From Mucilaginibacter saanensis (GTDB lineage Bacteria > Bacteroidota > Bacteroidia > Sphingobacteriales > Sphingobacteriaceae), in contig NZ_JACHBZ010000001.1 in the NCBI RefSeq assembly GCF_014200575.1, forward strand, positions 434,001 through 498,000: 64,000 nt of DNA, in the 5' to 3' direction. Position 1 is the stretch's first letter; each line of letters begins with the position of its first letter. Below, piece after piece: positions 6,880 to 14,220 of the stretch. Below the pieces are notes generated by a model. It was not told where the DNA came from. It ran no database searches and saw only the letters and a list, made by a program, of their open reading frames with translations. The position numbers were made by a program, and so were the translations under genes.

Positions 6880-8769
6880 ATGAACAATCTAATTGTGATG
6901 CTTTGGTGGGCTGTGCCTGTCATCCTGATTTTGCTGATGTACAAATCTGTTTTACGCGTGTTTTTTGGTATGGTGATAGTACCGGATAACCGTATTGGCC
7001 TGGTGGTGAAAAAGTTTACCTTATCCAGCAAATCGCGGTTGCCCGATGGTCGTATTATTGCCATTAACGGCGAGGCAGGTATGCAGGCTAAAGCCCTTGC
7101 GCCAGGTTTATACTGGAGTATGTGGCCATGGCAGTATGGTATTACCATGGAGGCATTTACCATTATTGAGCAAAATAAGCTGGGACTGGTAAAGGCCAAA
7201 GACGGTGCATCGCTTGATACCGGCCGCGTGTTGGGTAAGCCTGTTGACTGTGATAAGTTTCAGGATGCTATCGCCTTTTTGGATAATAATGGTCAGAAAG
7301 GGCCTCAAGCGGCGTTTCTGACACCGGGTAGCTACCGTATCAATACCTTTTTGTTTGAAATTGAGATGGTACCTATTACCCAGATACATGAAAACAAGGT
7401 TGGTATTGTTACCACGCTTGATGGTGAGCCCCTGGACAAGGGCGAAATAGCCGGAGAATCAGTAGCAGGGCATAAAAACTACCAGGACCCTATTGCATTT
7501 ATTAATGCAGGTGGCCGCAAAGGTTTGCAGGAGGATGTGATACTGGCAGGTACCTATTACCTTAACCCCTGGTTTGTAATTGTGGAGCAGGTTGATATGA
7601 CCTATATACCAATTGGTTATGTGGGTGTGGTAAACTCCTTTGTGGGCCCCGAGGGTAAGGATACCAGTGGTGATGCCTTTAAACACGGTAATATAGTTCA
7701 CCGTGGGCAAAAAGGTGTTTGGGAAGATCCGCTTGACCCTGGTAAACATCCTATTAATATTTACACCCACGCGGTTGAAATTGTACCTACAACCAACATT
7801 GTACTTAACTGGGCCGATAGTCGTACCGAAGCGCATGAACTGGATAAAAACCTGTGTACCATTACCGTAAGGTCATCAGATGGTTTTACATTTAACCTTG
7901 ATGTGTCACAAATTATACACGTGCCACGTAACGAAGCACCAAAGGTAATAGCCCGTTTTGGTAAGATGAAAAACCTGGTATCACAGGTATTGGAGCCTAC
8001 CATTGCCAACTATTTCCGTAACTCGGCACAAAAGAGTGATGTAATAGGCTTTTTGGCTAACCGTATACAAAGGCAAAGCGATGCCCGCGACCATATAGGT
8101 GCTGTATTAACAACCTATAACGTAATTGGAGTTGATACGCTGATAGGCGACATTGTGCCTCCTGCTGCATTGATGAAAACGCTTACTGACCGTAAACTGG
8201 CCGAAGAAGAGAAAGTGACTTATGAGATACAACGCCATGCTCAAATTGAGCGTAAAGAGTTTGAAAGTGCCAGGGCAGGTGCCGATATGCAGCCAGAGGT
8301 GGTAAAATCAACCCGGCAGGTTGAGATCAACACCCAGATGGCCGCTTCAAAAGTTGCCGCTTCACATGGTGAGGCCGAAGCCAAAACCATTAACGCCAAG
8401 GCAGATGCTGAAGTAAGGATCACGATAGCCAAGGCCGATGCCGAAGCAAAAACAGTGAATGCTAAAGCCGATGCCAACGCTACTGAAGTAAATGGTATTG
8501 CCGAAGCCTCCAAGATTAAGGCCATAGGTTTGGCCGAAGCTGAGGTAACCAAACAAAAAACCGAAGCCATGGGTACCGAACAATATGCTATTGTGCGTGT
8601 TGCCGAAGCCCTGGCCAGCAATGGTATTAAATTGGTACCGGAGATACTGGTTAGCGGTAAGGATGGTGGTGGCAACAGTATGATTGACGCCTTGATAGGC
8701 ACCGAAATGCTGAAGAAACTGCAAAAGGACAATGCCGTTACAGATATTGGTACTAATGAAAAGTTGTAA
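6880..8769 (+). CDS. Flotillin/SPFH-family membrane protein with tandem N-terminal beta repeats
   Basis: 629 residues: one N-terminal membrane helix (about 5-30), then four related units (about 31-91, 92-165, 166-240 and 241-302) sharing the pattern (V/I)G(I/L)V ... D..(A/P)IAF ... GG.KG.Q ... PG.Y.IN ... VE.V. An SPFH/band-7 domain follows (about 303-480), then a long Ala/Glu/Lys coiled coil with the near-repeat AEAKTINAKADAE/AEAKTVNAKADAN (about 480-580). Family members oligomerise into large membrane-anchored cages and organise lipid microdomains. The beta-repeat, SPFH, coiled-coil order parallels the eukaryotic major vault protein. It is a single gene with a strong terminator behind it; the partner and cargo are unknown. 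Confidence 0.85.
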   Translation: MNNLIVMLWWAVPVILILLMYKSVLRVFFGMVIVPDNRIGLVVKKFTLSSKSRLPDGRIIAINGEAGMQAKALAPGLYWSMWPWQYGITMEAFTIIEQNKLGLVKAKDGASLDTGRVLGKPVDCDKFQDAIAFLDNNGQKGPQAAFLTPGSYRINTFLFEIEMVPITQIHENKVGIVTTLDGEPLDKGEIAGESVAGHKNYQDPIAFINAGGRKGLQEDVILAGTYYLNPWFVIVEQVDMTYIPIGYVGVVNSFVGPEGKDTSGDAFKHGNIVHRGQKGVWEDPLDPGKHPINIYTHAVEIVPTTNIVLNWADSRTEAHELDKNLCTITVRSSDGFTFNLDVSQIIHVPRNEAPKVIARFGKMKNLVSQVLEPTIANYFRNSAQKSDVIGFLANRIQRQSDARDHIGAVLTTYNVIGVDTLIGDIVPPAALMKTLTDRKLAEEEKVTYEIQRHAQIERKEFESARAGADMQPEVVKSTRQVEINTQMAASKVAASHGEAEAKTINAKADAEVRITIAKADAEAKTVNAKADANATEVNGIAEASKIKAIGLAEAEVTKQKTEAMGTEQYAIVRVAEALASNGIKLVPEILVSGKDGGGNSMIDALIGTEMLKKLQKDNAVTDIGTNEKL

Positions 8770-8833
8770 GGATGGAATAACGTTTCCGTTGATGAATAGA
8801 GTCTGGTAATTATTCTCCGTCAGGCTTTACACA

Positions 8834-8859
8834 AAAGGCGCACTGGAAGGTGCGCCTTT
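8834..8859. terminator. Bidirectional hairpin terminator
   Basis: AAAGGCGCAC (8834-8843), a 6-nt loop, then GTGCGCCTTT (8850-8859): a perfect 10-bp stem flanked by A/T runs on both sides. It lies between the convergent SPFH gene and the anti-sigma gene, and can end both transcripts. Confidence 0.9.
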
Positions 8860-8860
8860 G

Positions 8861-9355
8861 TTATTTTACGTGCTGTTTAAGCTCGGTTTTTAGTTCCTTA
8901 AGTTGCTCCTGGGCCTGCCGGTTTTCGAGATAAAAATAGATGGCAAAAGCTAAAAATATCTTCCCGAGTACAAATATGGCTGCCAACACCCATCGCCAGG
9001 ATTTATGTACCCGTATATGAGTTGAGGAGCCTTCAACTTCAATATACTGATCATCCTTACCGTTGGTTCTTGTATCACTCTCATAGTTTCTTTCGGTATA
9101 TCTTGCCGGTGTAACTTCCGGACGGGGGATAAGTGCATTTATTTCCTCTTCAATTCTATTCCAAAGATGTGGCGGCGGCGTCATGGCTATATTTCCGGCA
9201 AGCTTTTCCATATCCTGTTCAAGCTGTTGCAGCGCCTCATTTACTTCAGGGTGTTTTGCTTTCATATAAAGCAGTTCCTGCACCTCCTGATCAGATGCAG
9301 AACCCAAAACGAAGGTTTCCAAAACCCCGCTTTCTATGTATGCTTTAATCTTCAA
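8861..9355 (-). CDS. Membrane anti-sigma factor-like protein
   Basis: 164 residues: a soluble helical N-terminus (MKIKAYIESGVLETFVLGSA, then a PPHLWNRIEEEI segment like the anti-sigma/zinc-finger-like domain), one membrane helix (WVLAAIFVLGKIFLAFAIYFYL), and a charged C-terminal coiled coil. The start is TTG 9355: its TG is shared with the TGA stop of the upstream sigma gene (TTGA overlap), and AGGAG lies 6 nt upstream. The longer start at 9382 would need a bigger overlap. The pairing with the ECF sigma gene indicates that it holds that sigma factor at the inner membrane until a signal arrives. Confidence 0.8.
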   Translation of the reverse strand: MKIKAYIESGVLETFVLGSASDQEVQELLYMKAKHPEVNEALQQLEQDMEKLAGNIAMTPPPHLWNRIEEEINALIPRPEVTPARYTERNYESDTRTNGKDDQYIEVEGSSTHIRVHKSWRWVLAAIFVLGKIFLAFAIYFYLENRQAQEQLKELKTELKQHVK

Positions 9356-9831
9356 TTGATGCTCCTGATAATGGTAAAACAATCTTTTAAAATCTTCCTG
9401 ATAGCTTCTTCTGGTTTGTTAAGCTCAGTTGCCAGCCTGGTAATCGTTTTGCCCTGCCAGTAAGCCCCGCTAAAAACAAGTTGCTGCTCCGGGCTCATTT
9501 GCCTGATAAATTTGTTTTCTACAGTAGATACTTTGTCTGATTTTGGCTGCTGGTCATAATTCGTGTCCTGACTCCTGAAAAAATCAGTTAATTGCCTGCG
9601 TGTCATGATCTGCAGCAGGCAAAATGGACTTACATCTTTTTTTAAAAATTCATCTATTTGGCTGGGCACTTCTTTAAAAACAGCAGTTAAGTATTGCTCT
9701 GCAACTGTCCTGTTCTTAACCACTTCAAATATGTAACCCAAAAGCATTGCAGCATATTGCTCGTACAGATTTTGTACAAGTAATAGCCTGCTTTGGTCTA
9801 TCCCCCCCGGACTTTTTAACTGCGTATTCAA
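9352..9831 (-). CDS. ECF sigma factor, partner of the downstream anti-sigma gene
   Basis: 159 residues. The region 2-like part is LLLVQNLYEQYAAMLLGYIF ... RTVAEQYLTAVFKEV, and the region 4-like part is MSPEQQLVFSGAYWQGKTITRLATELN ... EEAIRKILKD with a helix-turn-helix. No ATG is available before the conserved part, so a TTG start (9831 or slightly downstream) is needed. It is translationally coupled to the anti-sigma gene by a 4-nt TTGA overlap. Region 2 is short and divergent compared with typical ECF factors, so the family call rests on the pairing as well as the sequence. Confidence 0.75.
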   Translation of the reverse strand: MNTQLKSPGGIDQSRLLLVQNLYEQYAAMLLGYIFEVVKNRTVAEQYLTAVFKEVPSQIDEFLKKDVSPFCLLQIMTRRQLTDFFRSQDTNYDQQPKSDKVSTVENKFIRQMSPEQQLVFSGAYWQGKTITRLATELNKPEEAIRKILKDCFTIIRSIN

Positions 9832-10016
9832 AATTAAGTATGGATAAATTAGTTTAGTAGTTTGCCAAATATATCGAAATTACCGCTGGTCATTATATTC
9901 AGTGATGATTTCGACAGACGGCGAATGCATTCAGGCCCTTTTACGTAATATGTTAATTTTAGTTAAAAAAGATTATCAAAAAAACTAAAATTGAGATCTT
10001 CTGACTAATTTTATGA

Positions 10017-10760
10017 ATGTTTAAACTACTGTTTTTGTTTTTAATATGCTGCTTTATTACTCCGGTAGCGTTTGCGCAGGGTGGGCAGAAGGGTACCGTA
10101 TACGAAATTAAAACCCGGGTAACATTGGAGGGAATCCGGGTTGAAAACTCCAAAACCGGTAAATATGTAATAACTGATAAAGCAGGCAAGTTTAATATTG
10201 ATGCAAAAAGTGGTGATCTGCTTGTATTTAAAGCGTCTTTTTATCTTCCTGATACCGTGCTGCTGACTGATTTGCGTGAACGTGAGGTGTTTCTAACCCC
10301 AAAAAAGACCATGCTTAAGGAGGTGAAGGTGACTAATACTGAGATAACCTCCAAGCCTGCCACTTTTCAATCTCCTGATTTTCATGGGCAAACCATGGTT
10401 TACCAGCGCGATGATAAGGCCAACTATCCAAATGCTGTTCAGGAAAACTATAAAGGGGGAGTTGCGTTCAGGTTGAGTTATTGGAAAAAAGATGAAAATA
10501 AACGGAAGAAATTAGAAGAAATGGTGCACAATGATAAGGTGCAGCAAGAGATAGCCCAGGTTTTTAAGCCTGATAATATTGGTAAATATGTACCATTAAA
10601 AGATACTGATCTTGATAATTTTATATTGCTTTATATCCCATCAGTTAAAACCTATACCGATAAGGGTTTTAACCTCACTAACTACCTGAACGAAAGCTAT
10701 AAAAAATATCTGGAGCTGCCGCCTGATAAGCGCACGGCAGGGAAATTGATCGATAATTAA
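10017..10760 (+). CDS. Secreted protein with a carboxypeptidase-like regulatory domain
   Basis: 247 residues with a signal peptide (MFKLLFLFLICCFITPVAFA, cut before QGG). Residues about 25-100 (GTVYEIKTRVTLEGIRVENSKTG ... ITDKAGKFNIDAKSGDLLVFKASFY) form the CarboxypepD_reg-like beta sandwich found at the N-terminus of many Bacteroidota TonB receptors, here without any barrel. The C-terminal half is Lys-rich and matches nothing I know. It acts in the periplasm or at the outer membrane. It is divergent from the sigma/anti-sigma operon across 185 bp, so it may be a target of that sigma factor (inference). Confidence 0.75.
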   Translation: MFKLLFLFLICCFITPVAFAQGGQKGTVYEIKTRVTLEGIRVENSKTGKYVITDKAGKFNIDAKSGDLLVFKASFYLPDTVLLTDLREREVFLTPKKTMLKEVKVTNTEITSKPATFQSPDFHGQTMVYQRDDKANYPNAVQENYKGGVAFRLSYWKKDENKRKKLEEMVHNDKVQQEIAQVFKPDNIGKYVPLKDTDLDNFILLYIPSVKTYTDKGFNLTNYLNESYKKYLELPPDKRTAGKLIDN

Positions 10761-10808
10761 TTACCGGGTATAACATTTGCTAAAAAAGAGCATCCTGTAG
10801 CTATAATT

Positions 10809-11126
10809 TTATCCCTGATATTTCTTACCACCTATAGAAGCGGTCACAGACCCAATTAATATGGTAACACCATATACAAGCATAATCAGGTTGGTATAAT
10901 TGGGCAAAAAGATGAGCAATATGGCTAACAAGAGGCATATTATCCCCGTTAGTATGAGCGTACCGCCAACCCAGTTGGCCAGCCCAATTTTATCCCGGCA
11001 GGTGTGCTCATCGTAGCCGGCAATAATACCCACCTTGTGTTTGTATTTTATTAGATAGGCTAGGAAAATGATCAATGCAGCGGCAAGGGCTTCAATAACT
11101 GCCAGTAAAGTATTTCCATTGCCCAT
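10809..11126 (-). CDS. DUF3784-like small membrane protein
   Basis: 105 residues with three hydrophobic helices (about 5-25, 50-70 and 78-98). The middle segment, AGYDEHTCRDKIGLANWVGG, resembles the GYnT..keek...k.l..fmG motif of DUF3784 proteins. It lies 14 bp after the MCE-protein gene on the same strand, so it may be the last gene of the Mla-type operon, though such proteins are not known Mla components. Function unknown. Confidence 0.65.
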   Translation of the reverse strand: MGNGNTLLAVIEALAAALIIFLAYLIKYKHKVGIIAGYDEHTCRDKIGLANWVGGTLILTGIICLLLAILLIFLPNYTNLIMLVYGVTILIGSVTASIGGKKYQG

Positions 11127-11140
11127 GCTGTTCTGTAATG

Positions 11141-12127
11141 CTATTGAGTTTTTAAACTATCGGCCTTTGCTTTTGCTTTTTTCTTGAAAAAGCCACGTAA
11201 AAAGAAGTTGTGTTGCACAGCCTCCAGATCGTCATTTAACTTAACCGAACTTTGTTGCAGGTTGTTTAGCGTGGTTTGCACTTGTACGGCGCCTTTAGGA
11301 TCATTTAACAGTACACCAATAGCGTTGTCTGTAGTGTTTAGCTTATTACTGGCCTTGTTCAGGTTATCAGTTAAAGTAGATGCATTTGCCGCTGTTTTTT
11401 GCAGCTGATTTACAGCCTGGCTTATTCTGTTAAAAGTGGCGGTATCGGTAAGCAGTTTATCGGCAAAGCCACCTTTAGTATTCATTTTATGGCTAAAGTT
11501 ATCCAATTGTATGGCCATGCGCGCAGCACTTTGCGTAGTAGCCTGTAAATTGCGCATAGCGTTACGCAGCTGTACGGCCATGTTGCTATCGGCCATTAAG
11601 GCACCTACTGTTCCTTTGCCTTCTAATATCTTGCGACTTAAAGTTTTAAAGTCCGTGGTGATAGCCAATATATTCTGATTATTGTCTTGCAGGGTTTTAA
11701 GCATATCATCTGTTGATAGCATTTTTTCGGCCTGCAGCTGGTCGCCGTCCTGTACTACGGGAGCCTGGGGGCTTCCGCCATCAATAACGATGATCTTGTT
11801 ACCTATTAAACCGTCTGAGCTTACCTTGGCGCCGGCATCACGGTGAATGTATTGCTGGGTGGCCTCATCAATATTCATAAACACCTGTACCTGTGATGGG
11901 CCAATGAATTTAACATTGCTGATAGTACCTACCTTAACACCGGAGAACCATACGTTATTTCCCTTTTTTAATCCGGCAACATCACTGAAGGTGGAGCTGA
12001 TATGTATGTTTTTTACAAAAGCCTTTTGCTGGCCGCCCAGCGTAAATACGCCCAGGATAAACAAGGCGAGACCGAGTGCTAAAAATATGCCTACTATAAT
12101 TGCTTTTCTATTTTCTGTTGCATCCAT
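11141..12127 (-). CDS. mlaD: MlaD-family MCE-domain lipid transport protein
   Basis: 328 residues: an N-terminal anchor helix (AIIVGIFLALGLALFILGVFTL) and one MCE domain (about 38-120: ISSTFSDVAGLKKGNNVWFSGVKVGTISNVKF ... DGLIGNKIIVI), followed by a long helical tail with repeated LR.AMRNLQATT/LNKASNKLN patterns that can form the periplasmic needle or coiled coil. MlaD-type proteins form a hexameric ring that shuttles phospholipids between the inner and outer membranes. The gene is directly downstream of the MlaF- and MlaE-like genes. The mla symbol is by family; phospholipid import or export direction is unknown. Confidence 0.88.
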   Translation of the reverse strand: MDATENRKAIIVGIFLALGLALFILGVFTLGGQQKAFVKNIHISSTFSDVAGLKKGNNVWFSGVKVGTISNVKFIGPSQVQVFMNIDEATQQYIHRDAGAKVSSDGLIGNKIIVIDGGSPQAPVVQDGDQLQAEKMLSTDDMLKTLQDNNQNILAITTDFKTLSRKILEGKGTVGALMADSNMAVQLRNAMRNLQATTQSAARMAIQLDNFSHKMNTKGGFADKLLTDTATFNRISQAVNQLQKTAANASTLTDNLNKASNKLNTTDNAIGVLLNDPKGAVQVQTTLNNLQQSSVKLNDDLEAVQHNFFLRGFFKKKAKAKADSLKTQ

Positions 12128-12148
12128 GATAATGGTATAATGTCTTTT

Positions 12149-12922
12149 TTATTGAATAAAATTATAATCATAAAACGGTTTAACCCTTGGGTCGGTGGTG
12201 TCAAATACCTCGTCAAAGGTACCGGTACGCTGAAACTGGCCGTCAAGCAGCATAGCTATCCTGTCGCCGGTTTGTTTGGCACAGGTTAAGTCATGGGTTA
12301 TAATGATTGACGAAGTATTGAAACGCTGCTGAACCTCATTAATCAAATCATTGATCTCGATACAGGTTATGGGATCAAGGCCAGCGGTTGGCTCATCATA
12401 TAGCATCACTTCGGGATTTAGGATCAGGGTACGCGCAATACCTATACGTTTGCGCTGCCCGCCAGAAAGCTCAGACGGCATCTGGTTGATGGTTTGCGAC
12501 AGGCCCACCGCATCAAGCACGGTTTCAACAGCAGTATTGATCTCGGTCTTGGTAATGTTTTTCCGGTTGCGCACCAGCGGAAATTCCAGGTTTTTACGCA
12601 CCGTCATACTATCATACAGGGCGCTGTTCTGAAAAGAGAAACCTATCCTGATCCGCAGTTCCTGGAGTTGTTTTTCGGTTATCTGGGCCAGGTTATGGCC
12701 CAGTACGGTTATTTCGCCTTCATCTGGGCTTAATAAGCCCGATATGATCTTGATCAGTACTGATTTTCCGGTACCCGAACGGCCAAGTACCACCAGGTTT
12801 TCGCCGGCGTACAGGTCAAGGTCAATGCCACGCAATACGGCATAATCCTCAAATGATTTTTTCAGCCCTCTGATACTGATAACCGGGTTGCTGTGGTCCG
12901 CTGCTGCTTTTACCTTTTTCAT
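12149..12922 (-). CDS. mlaF: MlaF-like ABC transporter ATPase
   Basis: 257 residues, a cytoplasmic ABC ATPase. Walker A is GRSGTGKS (about 47-54), the Q-loop is in GFSFQNSALYDSMTV, the signature is LSGGQRKRIGIARTL, Walker B is VMLYDEPTAGLDP and the switch His is in ITHD. QNSALYDSMTV and DEPTAGLDP followed by THDL are typical of the lipid-transport (Mkl/Ttg2A) subfamily. AAAGGGAT precedes the ATG as a possible ribosome site. It would power the MlaE-type permease encoded 11 bp upstream. Confidence 0.9.
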   Translation of the reverse strand: MKKVKAAADHSNPVISIRGLKKSFEDYAVLRGIDLDLYAGENLVVLGRSGTGKSVLIKIISGLLSPDEGEITVLGHNLAQITEKQLQELRIRIGFSFQNSALYDSMTVRKNLEFPLVRNRKNITKTEINTAVETVLDAVGLSQTINQMPSELSGGQRKRIGIARTLILNPEVMLYDEPTAGLDPITCIEINDLINEVQQRFNTSSIIITHDLTCAKQTGDRIAMLLDGQFQRTGTFDEVFDTTDPRVKPFYDYNFIQ

Positions 12923-12933
12923 ATCCCTTTATA

Positions 12934-13740
12934 TTAACGAAACCAGCTGGTTATCTGCACAATAATAACTTCTTCAATAAATACCAGGAACATGGCGGTA
13001 ACTACGGCACCGTTGGCTGCCTTACCCACCCCCTCGGTACCTTTGGTGGAGTTAAAGCCCTGATAGCAGCCTACAATACCAATGGTAAAACCAAATACTA
13101 TTGATTTAATTAACGAGGCAACAAAATCAATAAATGTTAAAGGTTCAAACACCTGCTGTATAAAAGTACTCCAGCTGGTACCTTCATTCTGACTTACGTT
13201 CAGGTATCCGCCCAGTATGGCTATAAAGCCGGTATAGGTAGCTAAAATGGGTATGGTAAGTGTTGTGGCTAATACGCGGGTACATACCAAAAATTTAAAA
13301 GGTTTGGTGCCCGATACTTCCATGGCATCAATTTGTTCGGTTACCCGCATGGAGCCAAGTTCGGCGCCGATACTTGAACCTACCTTGCCCGATGCTATGA
13401 GCGCAGTAACCAATGGAGCCAGGGCACGCATAATAGCTATAGATACTAATGAAGGCAACCAGGAGGTAGCGCCAAATTCAGATAAGGATGGCCTTGACTG
13501 TTTAGTAAATATAACCCCTACAATAAACCCTGTTACCGATATTAACGTAAAGGAGCGCACGCCTACTTCAAAGCATTGGCGTAATACCTCTTTAAGTTCA
13601 AAAGGAGGTACAAAGGCTTCTTTAAAAAAGCGGATGATGAATTGATTGATCTTATACAGATCGGTAAAAAAGTTTATAACGCTTTGTTTAAGCTTCGAGT
13701 TCTTTTTATATACCGTTGGTGTGCTTTCTGCCGTATCCAT
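12934..13740 (-). CDS. mlaE: MlaE-family ABC transporter permease
   Basis: 268 residues, the polytopic inner-membrane permease (DUF140/MlaE). LVTALIASGKVGSSIGAELGSMRVTEQIDAMEVSG is a textbook MlaE segment, including the coupling motif contacting the ATPase. It is the first gene of the operon permease, ATPase, MCE protein, DUF3784-like protein. Its start is 480 bp from the divergent hybrid sensor gene. Usual length. Together the three proteins make an Mla-type lipid transporter, without visible MlaA, MlaB or MlaC genes nearby. Confidence 0.92.
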   Translation of the reverse strand: MDTAESTPTVYKKNSKLKQSVINFFTDLYKINQFIIRFFKEAFVPPFELKEVLRQCFEVGVRSFTLISVTGFIVGVIFTKQSRPSLSEFGATSWLPSLVSIAIMRALAPLVTALIASGKVGSSIGAELGSMRVTEQIDAMEVSGTKPFKFLVCTRVLATTLTIPILATYTGFIAILGGYLNVSQNEGTSWSTFIQQVFEPLTFIDFVASLIKSIVFGFTIGIVGCYQGFNSTKGTEGVGKAANGAVVTAMFLVFIEEVIIVQITSWFR

Positions 13741-14220
13741 TAAATATGATATAGTAGGTACTTGTGCAATTATTTATGGTTACTCTACAATAAACCTGTT
13801 GTATTTGTTTGCAATTTGTCCATAATCAGTTTTTTTTATATGCTAAGCCTGGTTAAAACTTTTTAAACAAACTATGTAATGTTAAAAACCATCTTTTAAT
13901 TGAAATAAAAGTATTATAAATTTTAATTGAAAAAACTAACTTTCTAAAACGGATTGTATGTTTTTGTTAATAATCAATCAAAAAACGTAAAAAAAGTATT
14001 ATACCTTACTTCTTAATTGCAGGTACATTTGATATCAATCAATTATAAGTCACAGGTTTTACATAAAACCTTGATCAGCGCAAGTTAAGCAGGTAAATTT
14101 TAATATATGTTAAATTGAGTTTAAATTTTGACCATTTGGGTTAAAAGTTTAAATTTCAATTGCCTGCAAACGTAACAGTTATAATTTATAAAGGAAATAT
14201 ATAGCCGGAAAATATAGTAA
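13741..14220. other. 480-bp AT-rich divergent regulatory region
   Basis: No gene is seen here. It separates the minus-strand lipid-transport operon from the plus-strand hybrid sensor gene and should hold both promoters. It carries two copies of an AAAAGTATTATA motif, at 13907-13923 (17 bp, AAAAGTATTATAAATTT) and 13992-14003 (12 bp). They start 85 bp apart, close to eight helical turns. The 17-bp form recurs identically at 26020-26036 before the symporter operon. Confidence 0.6.
13907..13923 (+). promoter_or_regulatory. Shared 17-bp motif, copy 1 (plus partial copy at 13992)
   Basis: AAAAGTATTATAAATTT, identical to 26020-26036. The partial copy AAAAGTATTATA lies at 13992-14003. Candidate binding site for a regulator of the mannan locus, perhaps the hybrid sensor or the AraC protein. 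Inferred from position and identity only, and AT-rich sequence raises the chance background. Confidence 0.4.

Noticed and set aside
8241..8732. Long minus-strand ORFs inside the SPFH gene
   Set aside because: They mirror the repetitive Ala/Lys/Glu coiled-coil codons of the plus-strand gene and have no start context or family resemblance.
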